DNA of 64,000 nt from positions 1,922,001 through 1,986,000 of the forward strand of contig CAVTQZ010000001.1 in assembly GCA_963737015.1 (NCBI GenBank), read 5' to 3'. The stretch's first letter is position 1; every line of letters starts with the position of its first letter. Positions 16,316 through 24,075 of the stretch are shown here, piece after piece. The notes below the pieces were generated by a model. It did not search any database, was not told where the DNA came from, and worked only from the letters and a program-made list of their open reading frames with translations. This DNA comes from CAVTQZ01 sp963737015. Lineage in GTDB: Bacteria > Actinomycetota > Acidimicrobiia > Acidimicrobiales > UBA8190. The position numbers and the translations under genes were made by a program.

Positions 16316-18148
16316 GTGCTGAGCTTCGACCACGGACCGGCCGTCCTGGCGCCGCTCGCGATCGCGATCCCCATCGTTGCAGCGTGCGTTCTTCTCGTCG
16401 CCGGTCGCACGGCGCCGCGTGCCGTATCGGACGTCCTCGCCATGGCGACCAGTGGAGGAGTGCTCGCGATATGTGCGGTGATCCTCTCCCAGTCGACCCA
16501 CGGCAGGGTGGTCACCTGGGCTGCGAACTGGGAGCCACATCACGGCTACAGCGTGGGCATCGTCCTCGTCGCCGATCCCGTGGGCGCCGGCGTGGCGGTC
16601 GTCGCCGCCAGCCTCATGACGGTCGCGCTGCTGTACAGCTCGCGCTACTTCGAGGACATCGACGCCCATTACCAGTCGCTCATGTTGCTGTTTCTCGCCG
16701 GCATGATCGGTTTGGCGTTGACTGGTGACGTCTTCGACATGTTCGTGTTCTTCGAGCTCATGGGTGCCAGTGCATATGGGCTCACGGCCATCAAGGTCGA
16801 GGACGAGTCAGCACTACAGGGCGCCTTGAACTTCGGGATCATCAACAGTCTCGGGGCCTACCTGTCCCTCATGGGGATCGGGCTTCTATTCGCCAAGACC
16901 GGAAACGTCGGCTTGCCGCAGCTCGGAAGAGCGCTGGCGGGCCACAAGCCCGGGGCGATCGTCGCGGCTGCGTTCGTCCTCGTGCTCGTCGGCTTCCTCG
17001 TGAAGGGCGCCATGGTCCCTTTTCATTTTTGGCTGGCGGACGCGCACGCCGTCGCGCCGCCTTCGGTCTGCGTGCTCTTCTCCGGCGTGATGGTGCCTCT
17101 CGGGATCTACTCGGCTTTTCGGATCTACTGGGCGGCGTTCGCCCACGCGCTGCCGCCCGGGGAGGTACGTCGGACCTTCGTGGTCATGGGGGCGGTCACC
17201 GCCGTCCTCGGCGCGGTGATGGCGCTCGGCCAGCGGCATTTCAAGCGGCTGCTCGCCTACTCGACGATCGCGCACGTCGGGCTGTTCCTCGTCGCGCTCG
17301 GCTGTCTCACCACAGCGGGAACCGCGGGCGCCCTGCTCTACGTTGCGGGTCACGCAGGCGCCAAGAGCTCGCTCTTCTTGATCTCCGGTGTCATCCTCAA
17401 CGCCTACGACAGCGTGGACGAGATAGATCTCCACGGGGCAGCGCGCAAGCGACGAGGCCTCGCCTGGTTGGCGGTGGGAGGCGGCCTTGCTATCGCAGGG
17501 CTCCCGCCTTTCGGGACCGCCCTCGGGAAGGCTGTGAGCGAGGAGGCTGGAAGTGCCGCCGGCTACTTGTGGATCCCGGCTCTCTTCGTGTTGGTCTCGG
17601 CCTTGACCGGGGGCGCGATTCTGCGGGCGACGGGCCGCATCTTCTTCGGCCTCGGTCCCAAACCGAATCCGGTGGAAAAGGGTGTACGCGCGAGCGGCAG
17701 CACCGCCCACGCAGAGACGCGCTTGAAGGGCCTGCCCATCACGATGGCTCTGCCAATAGTCCTCCTGCTCGCGGGAGCGCTCGCCGTCGGGATAGTGCCC
17801 GGGATCCACTCGGCGGCGAACAGGGCGGGCGCGATGTTCGACAGCTCCTTTGGATACGTAGCACAAGCGCTCGATCGCTCACACAGCGTCGTCTCAGTAG
17901 CGCATCCTTCGAACTGGACGGGCCTCGGCATCGGCTTGGGCTTTCTCTCAGCGCTCCTGGCCTTGGTGGTTGCCGCCGCAGGCATCTACGGATCGGCACT
18001 GGCTCGTAGAGTGCCCCGGGTGAAACTCTTGAACGCCCCCGTCACGGCCCTGCACAGGCTGCATTCGGGTCACGTGGGTGACTACGTGGCATGGCTCATG
18101 TTCGGGATAGCGATGCTCGCGGGCTTCATCGGACTGCCTCTTCGCTGA
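16316..18148 (+). CDS. mnhD: Monovalent cation/H+ antiporter subunit D (NuoM/NuoN-like)
   Basis: 610-residue proton-conducting antiporter-like subunit with about 14 helices. Functional motifs include the Glu of MFVFFELMGASAYGL (equivalent to MrpD Glu137), the Lys of LVKGAMVPFHFWLADAHA, and RHFKRLLAYSTIAHVG. It is longer than usual for MrpD (about 500) because of extra C-terminal helices after residue 480. The GTG start lies one base after the subunit C stop. It is the only large pump subunit in the cassette. Confidence 0.9.
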   Translation: MLSFDHGPAVLAPLAIAIPIVAACVLLVAGRTAPRAVSDVLAMATSGGVLAICAVILSQSTHGRVVTWAANWEPHHGYSVGIVLVADPVGAGVAVVAASLMTVALLYSSRYFEDIDAHYQSLMLLFLAGMIGLALTGDVFDMFVFFELMGASAYGLTAIKVEDESALQGALNFGIINSLGAYLSLMGIGLLFAKTGNVGLPQLGRALAGHKPGAIVAAAFVLVLVGFLVKGAMVPFHFWLADAHAVAPPSVCVLFSGVMVPLGIYSAFRIYWAAFAHALPPGEVRRTFVVMGAVTAVLGAVMALGQRHFKRLLAYSTIAHVGLFLVALGCLTTAGTAGALLYVAGHAGAKSSLFLISGVILNAYDSVDEIDLHGAARKRRGLAWLAVGGGLAIAGLPPFGTALGKAVSEEAGSAAGYLWIPALFVLVSALTGGAILRATGRIFFGLGPKPNPVEKGVRASGSTAHAETRLKGLPITMALPIVLLLAGALAVGIVPGIHSAANRAGAMFDSSFGYVAQALDRSHSVVSVAHPSNWTGLGIGLGFLSALLALVVAAAGIYGSALARRVPRVKLLNAPVTALHRLHSGHVGDYVAWLMFGIAMLAGFIGLPLR

Positions 18149-18151
18149 CGA

Positions 18152-19954
18152 ATGCTGAGGCGCACCGCTTCTTCCAAAGAGGGACCGAGGGGGCCTAGCC
18201 CTTCGGTACTGAGGGATTACGCGCTGATAGCCGACGGCGAGAGAGGCGCCCTCATCGACCAGAACGGTCATCTGATGTGGTTGTGCTTTCCACGCTGGCC
18301 CGACCCCGCACTGTTCGCGGGTCTGATGGGCTCGGGCGGCGTATACCAGATCGCGCCCAAAGGTCGGTCGGTGTCGGGCGGGTACTACGAGGACGGCACT
18401 CTCATTTGGAACTCCCGCTGGATCACTGACCAAGGTGCACTGGAAACCCGGGAGGCGCTCGTCTATCCCGGAGACGAGCACCGTGCGATCATCCTTCGCC
18501 GAGTCCGCGCCGTCGACGGGCCCCAAGTCGTGAAGGTCGTTCTCCAGCCGTCTTACGACTACGGACGCGCGGCGCCGGGGCGTTGGACCAAGGAGGACGG
18601 GGCATGGACCTGTAGAGCGGCAACGGTCTCTGTGCGCTTCGTCGGCGCACCCGACGCGGTGGTCACGAAGGACCCTTCCCGAAAAGAGGCGTTGAGCCTC
18701 GAGATGGTCCTCGAACATGGTCAGAATCACGACCTCGTTCTCGAATTGAGCGACGACTCGGGAAACGACTCGACACCTCCTCCAGATGCCGACCAGTGCT
18801 GGGAGCGGACGGAGCGGGCGTGGAAGGAGGCCGTGCCGCAGTGCACGAGCACTTCGGCTCCCCGCGACGCGAGGCTCGCCTTCGCGGTCCTCCGGGGGAT
18901 GACGTGCTCGCGTGGTGGAGCCGTGGCTGCGGTGACGACGTCCTTGCCCGAGCGCGCGGAGTCTTCACGGAATTACGACTACCGCTACTGCTGGATCCGT
19001 GACAACTGCTATGTCGGCCACGCCGGGGCCTCGATCGAAGGAGCAGAGACGATTCTCGACGACTCCGTGCGATGGGTGACCGAGCGTCTGGTATCCGACG
19101 GTCCCGACACCTCCCCCGCATACATGTATTCGGGCGACCCGGTTCCCGCAGAGGCGCACATGGGCCTTCCCGGCTATCCCGGCGGAAGCGACATCGTGGG
19201 GAACAAAGTCGGAGAACAGTTCCAACTTGATCTCTTCGGCGAAGCCTTGCTCCTCCTGGCCAGGGCTGCCTCGAAGGACCGGCTCGACGCGGAGGGATGG
19301 CGTGCCGCGAAGATCGCGTTCGAAGCAATCGATCAGCATTGGCACGAGCCCGAAGCAGGTATATGGGAGGTCTCTCCCGGGATCTGGACCCACAGCCGCC
19401 TGATCTGTGCGGCGGGTCTGCGGGCGATCTGTTCCGCAGGCGCCCCAGGTTCTTGGACCGCACCGGCTCTCTCCCTCGCTGACCGCCTCCTGAGCGAGGC
19501 CGATCGGACGGGTCTTCACGCCTCAGGGCGATGGCAAAGGGCTCCCGACGACGACCGCGTCGACGCCTCTCTCCTCCTGGCCGAGATCCGAGGTGCCGTG
19601 CCGCCTCGGGACCCTCGCAGCATCGCGACGCGCTGGGCGGTCCGGGAAGAGTTGAGCGAGGACGGCTACATCTACCGCTACCAGATCTCGGGAAAGCCCC
19701 TCGGCGAAGCCGAAGGTGCATTTCTGATCTGCAACTTCTGGATGGCACTTGCGTGCACCGCCGCCGGCGAAGAGGCCGAGGCCATACGCTGGTTCGAGAG
19801 GGCTCGTGCGGCGTGCGGCTCTCCCGGGCTCTTCTCGGAGGAGTACGACGTAGCGCAGCGTCAGCTACGAGGGAACCTTCCGCAGGCGTTCGTCCACGCC
19901 CTTCTCATAGAAGCCTCCGCCGGCCGGACCTCACAAGTGCCGTTCCTGACATGA
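18152..19954 (+). CDS. Glycoside hydrolase family 15 (glucoamylase/trehalase-like)
   Basis: 600-residue protein with the two-part GH15 layout. The N-terminal super-beta-sandwich (YALIADGERGALID, GLMGSGGVYQI) spans about 20-220. An (alpha/alpha)6 catalytic barrel follows from about 250. Catalytic-region motifs are NYDYRYCWIRDN, HEPEAGIWEV (candidate acid Glu) and GLFSEEYD with RQLRGNLPQAFVH (candidate base Glu). Actinobacterial relatives include trehalases and glucoamylases. It lies three bases after mnhD, so it is likely read through from the antiporter operon. Its end overlaps the convergent SDR by 50 bases. Confidence 0.9.
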   Translation: MLRRTASSKEGPRGPSPSVLRDYALIADGERGALIDQNGHLMWLCFPRWPDPALFAGLMGSGGVYQIAPKGRSVSGGYYEDGTLIWNSRWITDQGALETREALVYPGDEHRAIILRRVRAVDGPQVVKVVLQPSYDYGRAAPGRWTKEDGAWTCRAATVSVRFVGAPDAVVTKDPSRKEALSLEMVLEHGQNHDLVLELSDDSGNDSTPPPDADQCWERTERAWKEAVPQCTSTSAPRDARLAFAVLRGMTCSRGGAVAAVTTSLPERAESSRNYDYRYCWIRDNCYVGHAGASIEGAETILDDSVRWVTERLVSDGPDTSPAYMYSGDPVPAEAHMGLPGYPGGSDIVGNKVGEQFQLDLFGEALLLLARAASKDRLDAEGWRAAKIAFEAIDQHWHEPEAGIWEVSPGIWTHSRLICAAGLRAICSAGAPGSWTAPALSLADRLLSEADRTGLHASGRWQRAPDDDRVDASLLLAEIRGAVPPRDPRSIATRWAVREELSEDGYIYRYQISGKPLGEAEGAFLICNFWMALACTAAGEEAEAIRWFERARAACGSPGLFSEEYDVAQRQLRGNLPQAFVHALLIEASAGRTSQVPFLT

Positions 19955-20918
19955 GAGCCGAGACGAGAGCCAGTGCGCCGATGGACAGCTCTTCTCGGTG
20001 CACGCTCAGCCAGACCTGAAGAGAGCGGTCGTGCGACTCGGCGTCGAATCGGCCGTGAGCTCCCGGTGCGCTCGCCACGGGCTCGAAGAGATTGTCCGGT
20101 CGTCCCCGTATCTCGGGCGCTTCGTCCTGCTGGGCTTGGTACCCCGAACGTCCGAGGTAACGATCCAGGAGACCCGGGACGAACTTGTCGGCGAAGACAG
20201 TGAGCACGGTCGATGCTCCGACGAGATAGGTGCGTCGTCCCGGGTGGTCCGCGGCGTAACGAACTGCCTCTGCCGCGACCTCCGGCTGGTAGATCGGAGC
20301 TACCGGACGCGCGCGCCACGAAAGCTTCGAACGGACCCAATCGAACTGGGGCGTGTTCATCGCGGGCATGTGGACCATCGTGATTCGAACGTTGCTGCGC
20401 TCGTGTAGCAGCTCCGTCCGGATGGACTCGGTGAAACCCACGATCGCGTGCTTCGCACCGCAATAGGCACTTTGAAGTGGGATCGAGCGCAGTGCCAATG
20501 CGCTACCCACTTGGACGATGACGCCCCTGTCGCGCGGGAGCATCCGGTCGACTGCCGCCTTCGTACCGTGCACGAACCCCAGGTAACACACCTCAGTGGA
20601 TCGGCGGAACTCCTGCATCGTCACCTGGTGGAAGGGCGCGAAAACAGTGGACATTGCGTTGTTGACCCAGACGTCGATCTCTCCGAGTTCTTCCTCCACA
20701 CGCTTTGCCGCTCTTTCAACCTGATCCCAATCTGCGACGTCGGCGCCGATGGCGAGTGCCGAGCCCCCGTTGCGACGGACTTCTTGTGCAGCGGCCTCGA
20801 GTCCTTCAGCACCGCGAGCGATGAGGGCGACACGGTCCCCCGCTCGGGCGAACGAGTTGGCTATCGCCCGCCCGAGACCGGCAGTCGCCCCGGTCACCAC
20901 TACGACTCGATCCGCCAT
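19905..20918 (-). CDS. SDR-family oxidoreductase with C-terminal extension
   Basis: 337-residue short-chain dehydrogenase. TGATAGLG lies near residue 9, VNNAMS near 88 and the catalytic YCGAKHA near 155. A roughly 90-residue C-terminal extension ends in a likely membrane anchor (LSIGALALVSALMSG). This type (SDR with a membrane tail) is frequent in actinobacteria and has no settled substrate. It converges on, and overlaps, the GH15 gene. Confidence 0.87.
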   Translation of the reverse strand: MADRVVVVTGATAGLGRAIANSFARAGDRVALIARGAEGLEAAAQEVRRNGGSALAIGADVADWDQVERAAKRVEEELGEIDVWVNNAMSTVFAPFHQVTMQEFRRSTEVCYLGFVHGTKAAVDRMLPRDRGVIVQVGSALALRSIPLQSAYCGAKHAIVGFTESIRTELLHERSNVRITMVHMPAMNTPQFDWVRSKLSWRARPVAPIYQPEVAAEAVRYAADHPGRRTYLVGASTVLTVFADKFVPGLLDRYLGRSGYQAQQDEAPEIRGRPDNLFEPVASAPGAHGRFDAESHDRSLQVWLSVHREELSIGALALVSALMSGTALVRSGRRRLL

Positions 20919-21007
20919 CCGAGGCGCTCCTTTCCACCACCGGCCAAGGAGTCATGCGCTGCCGTCATGGCTCTACCCCACGCCTCAGTCGGTAAAGCCA
21001 CGGCATT

Positions 21008-21034
21008 GGTGTCACGGCCATGGCGCGAGGGTAC
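21008..21034 (+). promoter_or_regulatory. SigF/SigB-like promoter for the DJ-1/PfpI gene
   Basis: GGTGT at 21008-21012, a 16-base spacer, then GGGTAC at 21029-21034. The actinobacterial SigF-type consensus is GGWWT-N16-17-GGGTAY; the -10 matches fully and the -35 four of five. It lies 57 bases upstream of the ATG of the stress-type DJ-1/PfpI gene. Confidence 0.45.
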
Positions 21035-21090
21035 GTCCCACGAGCCCTACGCACACAAACGCACACAACGCGAGCTGAAAGGAGTCAGCC

Positions 21091-21666
21091 ATGGCAGATC
21101 TCAACGGGATGCGGGTCGCCTTCCTGGTGGCCAACGAGGGAGTCGAGCAGGTAGAGCTGACCGAACCGTGGCGTGCGGTCGAGGAAGCAGGTGGACGGCC
21201 TGAGCTGATTGCGCCCGAATCGGGTGAGACGCAGGCGATGAATCATCTCGACAAGGCCGAGCGATTCCCGGTGGACCGAACGACTAGCGAGGTCACCGCC
21301 GACGAGTACGGCGCGCTGGTGCTGCCCGGGGGCGTCGCGAATCCCGATCAGCTACGGACCGACCAGCCGGCGCTCGAATTCGTGCGGTCAATGTTCCGTG
21401 GGGGTAAGCCTGCAGCCGTCATCTGCCATGGGCCGTGGACGCTCGTCGAAGCCGACCTGGTCCGCGACCGCACGCTCACGTCGTGGCCGAGCGTGAAGAC
21501 CGACATCAGAAACGCCGGCGGCAAGTGGGTGGACGAAGAGGTGAAGGTCTGTTCGTCCGGTCCGAATACTTTGGTCACGAGCCGCAAGCCCGACGACCTG
21601 AAGGCTTTCTGTGCAAAAGCAATCGAGATATTCGCGAGCACGGGACAGAGGGCCGCTGTGGCGTGA
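21091..21666 (+). CDS. DJ-1/PfpI-family protein (type 1 glutamine-amidotransferase fold)
   Basis: 191-residue cytoplasmic protein with the nucleophilic Cys in AVICHGPWTL and the candidate Glu in EGVEQVELTEP. Members are stress-induced hydrolases; some are described as glyoxalases or deglycases and some as intracellular proteases. A good AAGGAG site lies nine bases before the ATG. A SigF-like promoter upstream agrees with a general-stress role. Confidence 0.88.
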   Translation: MADLNGMRVAFLVANEGVEQVELTEPWRAVEEAGGRPELIAPESGETQAMNHLDKAERFPVDRTTSEVTADEYGALVLPGGVANPDQLRTDQPALEFVRSMFRGGKPAAVICHGPWTLVEADLVRDRTLTSWPSVKTDIRNAGGKWVDEEVKVCSSGPNTLVTSRKPDDLKAFCAKAIEIFASTGQRAAVA

Positions 21667-21691
21667 CTCTGCTCGATCTTGGGGCCGGGGG

Positions 21692-22069
21692 TCAGGTGTG
21701 GTTGTAGAACTCCACCTGCCAGCGCCATTCACTGTGATCGGGTGCGTTCCACCACTCGCGTAGCCGGCCGGCCTCCCCGCCCGGCAGGATTACGAGACGA
21801 CCGATGTCGCCGGCGTCCGGCCAGGCGTCTTCGAGCGTGATCGAGCTCCCATTCCGAACGAGCACCGATATCGGACCGGGTTCACGGCGTTCGAGCTTCG
21901 TGCCTTCGGCGATGAGCATTCCGTCCTCGTCGCGAACCTGGACGGCGAGCACGGGAGGCGCCGCGTGGACGAGCACTCGTTCGCCGGCGACATCCCCGTC
22001 CACGCGTGCGCGGGCGAACGAGATCCCCGTCGACCCGGCCTGAGGGAACCACAGATCCCAAGTTTCCAT
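21692..22069 (-). CDS. Conserved hypothetical protein, beta-rich
   Basis: 125-residue soluble protein starting METWDLWFPQAGSTG and ending REWWNAPDHSEWRWQVEFYN. It has no membrane segment and no recognised catalytic motif. It looks like an all-beta protein, with charged turns such as RARVDGD and VRDEDGML. The ATG at 22069 is preferred over an upstream frame because the sequence before it is unlike a protein. A GGGTAT at 22084-22079 (minus strand), nine bases before the ATG, may be a -10 element, but no matching -35 is seen. Confidence 0.6.
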   Translation of the reverse strand: METWDLWFPQAGSTGISFARARVDGDVAGERVLVHAAPPVLAVQVRDEDGMLIAEGTKLERREPGPISVLVRNGSSITLEDAWPDAGDIGRLVILPGGEAGRLREWWNAPDHSEWRWQVEFYNHT

Positions 22070-22163
22070 GATCAACCAATACCCCTCTGAGCTTCGCTCA
22101 CATGCTCGAGAGACCCTTTCGGGCGCTCCGCTGCACCGCATACGCCGACTCCATCGACCTCCA

Positions 22164-22190
22164 GGGTTCGCCCGAAGGGCACTGGGGTAT
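22164..22190 (+). promoter_or_regulatory. SigF/SigB-like promoter for the holin/DUF3618-YihY operon
   Basis: GGGTT at 22164-22168, a 16-base spacer, then GGGTAT at 22185-22190. This is a full match to the SigF-type pattern GGWWT-N16-17-GGGTAY if G is allowed at the third -35 position (four of five otherwise). The predicted start near 22197 leaves a leader of about 55 bases before the ATG at 22251. Confidence 0.5.
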
Positions 22191-22250
22191 GAAAGCCCAG
22201 GTCCATCGCATCAACCCGTCATGCTCGGATCGAAGTTGGAGGAATGGCAA

Positions 22251-22997
22251 ATGAGCGACGCCACTGGTCGGGAGACTGCGACCCTTTCCTACGCTGACAC
22301 CTCGGACAAGAGCACCGCGGAGCTTGCGGGTGACTTGAGCCGGCAGCTGACAAAGCTCGTCCACCAAGAGATCTCTCTCGCTAAGGCGGAGCTGGCACAA
22401 AAGGGCAAGCGCGCAGGTATAGGGGGTGGGATGTTCGGCGCAGCTGCGGTCAGCGCGCTGTTCGCTGCGTTCGCGTTGACAGTGGCGGGTATCGCGGCGC
22501 TGCACATCGTGGTACCGGTATGGCTGGCTGCGCTGATAGTCGCGGGCGTATACCTGTTCTTCGCAGGCGCGGCCGCGATCCTCGGTAAACGACAGGTTCA
22601 GCTCGCTACGCCGCCGGTCCCCGAGCAAGCAGTCGAGAGCACGAAGGAGGATGTCGAGTGGCTGAAGACCCAGGTCAAGTCCGCGGTGGAGATAGAAGAG
22701 ACCCGCGAGGAGCTGGCGGGCACGGTCCAGGGGCTCGCCGCCAAGGCCGACGTCAAGCAGCGGGCGCGCGACTCCATTCACGAGAACACGGCCAAGCTCC
22801 ACGACAAGGCGTCCGAGATCCAGGGGAAGGTGACCGACCTCGGAGATCGTGTACGGGACGCCGCGCCCGACAAGGCGAAGGCCAGCACGACCCTTGTTCG
22901 AACACGCATCCAGCAAGACCCTTGGCTGGCTGCGATCCCCGCTGGCGTCGCTCTGCTCGCCGTCTACGCGAAGGTGCGCCGGCGCAGGAAGTCCTGA
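22251..22997 (+). CDS. Phage-holin-family membrane protein fused to a DUF3618 domain
   Basis: 248 residues. Residues 20-125 match the Phage_holin_3_6 family found on actinobacterial chromosomes: the amphipathic LVHQEISLAKAEL followed by two hydrophobic helices (GMFGAAAVSALFAAFALTVAG and VPVWLAALIVAGVYLFF). Residues 145-235 match DUF3618 (IEETREELAGTVQGLAAKAD, then a KAR-type helix and a final hydrophobic LAAIPAGVALLAVY). The two families are usually neighbouring genes; here they are one protein. A GGAGG site lies nine bases before the ATG. No phage gene is nearby; the likely role is envelope or stress related. Confidence 0.83.
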   Translation: MSDATGRETATLSYADTSDKSTAELAGDLSRQLTKLVHQEISLAKAELAQKGKRAGIGGGMFGAAAVSALFAAFALTVAGIAALHIVVPVWLAALIVAGVYLFFAGAAAILGKRQVQLATPPVPEQAVESTKEDVEWLKTQVKSAVEIEETREELAGTVQGLAAKADVKQRARDSIHENTAKLHDKASEIQGKVTDLGDRVRDAAPDKAKASTTLVRTRIQQDPWLAAIPAGVALLAVYAKVRRRRKS

Positions 22998-23025
22998 CAG
23001 CAGCGCTCAACAAGACTCGAACACC

Positions 23026-24042
23026 GTGAAACGTCTTCTCCGCGCGATCGACGGATGGCAGCGGCGAAACCCAGTGGTCGGGCCGACTTACGGCGTGGTG
23101 AAGAAGTTCGGGGACGACCAGGCCAGCCTTTTCGTCGTGAGCCTCGGCTGGTACGGGTTCACGGCGATCTATCCATTGCTCCTCGTCATCGTGACCGTGC
23201 TCGGCTACATCGGCGTATCCAAGCTCGGAAGCGGAATCGTGAACACGCTTCACCAGTTCCCCGTCATCGGGTCGCAGTTCAAACCCGAGGGGAGCTCGAA
23301 CCTCCACGGAAGCGTCCTCGGCCTCGTGATCGGCCTGATCGGCCTGCTCTACGGCGCCCAGGGGGTGACCCAGGTCGCGCAGCAGGCGATGGGCAAGATC
23401 TGGCACATTCCGCAGGTCCAGCGTCCTTCGTTCCTTCCCCGGATCGCGCGGAGTCTCGCCGGGCTTGCGTCGATCGGTGGTGCGTTCCTGGTCAGCTCGT
23501 TCGTCGGCTCTCTGGCCGTCGGCCACGGCCACGCGATCTGGTTCAGGATCGGCCTCATCGCAGGGCTGCTCGTCTGTAATCTGACGTTCTATTTCGTGAG
23601 CTTCGTCGTGCTCACGCCCCACACGGGCGGTCCCGCACGGCAGTTCGTGCCCGGTGCACTCCTCGGCGGTATCGGTTTCACCTTGCTCACCACCGTGGGA
23701 ACGGGGCTCGTGCAGCACCAGTTGCGTCACACGACCGCGACCTACGGGGCTTTCGCCTCGATCATCGGTGTGATCACCTACCTTCTTCTCTTGGCCCAGC
23801 TGAGCATGTACGCGGCCGAGCTGAACCCAGTCATCGCCCGCAGGCTCTGGCCCAGGTCTCTCACGGCCCCACCGACTCCCGCAGACGAGCAGGTCTGGAG
23901 TGGTCTCGCCCAGACCGAGCGTCGTCGCTCGGAGGAGACGATCGCGGTGGAGTTCGAACCTCCAACAGACAACGAGGAGGGAGTGCCCGACACCGAACCC
24001 GGCGATGGGCGCGCGAAGCAAGGGCCCGCCGTTTATCGCTGA
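23026..24042 (+). CDS. YihY/BrkB-family membrane protein
   Basis: 338-residue inner-membrane protein with about six helices. The YihY/virulence factor BrkB signature is spread over VSLGWYGFTAIYPLLL, LYGAQGVTQVAQQAM, and a late LLLLAQLSMYAAELNPV. The hydrophilic tail of about 70 residues is acidic. Family members were once called RNase BN wrongly; the function is unknown. The GTG start lies 28 bases after the holin/DUF3618 gene, and the two are often neighbours in actinobacteria. Confidence 0.87.
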   Translation: MKRLLRAIDGWQRRNPVVGPTYGVVKKFGDDQASLFVVSLGWYGFTAIYPLLLVIVTVLGYIGVSKLGSGIVNTLHQFPVIGSQFKPEGSSNLHGSVLGLVIGLIGLLYGAQGVTQVAQQAMGKIWHIPQVQRPSFLPRIARSLAGLASIGGAFLVSSFVGSLAVGHGHAIWFRIGLIAGLLVCNLTFYFVSFVVLTPHTGGPARQFVPGALLGGIGFTLLTTVGTGLVQHQLRHTTATYGAFASIIGVITYLLLLAQLSMYAAELNPVIARRLWPRSLTAPPTPADEQVWSGLAQTERRRSEETIAVEFEPPTDNEEGVPDTEPGDGRAKQGPAVYR

Positions 24043-24075
24043 TCGGCGCAAGGGTATTACGCCTCCATCGAGATC

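Noticed and set aside
22251..22997. Prophage remnant suggested by the holin-family gene
   Set aside because: No endolysin, integrase, terminase or structural gene; this holin family is a normal chromosomal family in actinobacteria.
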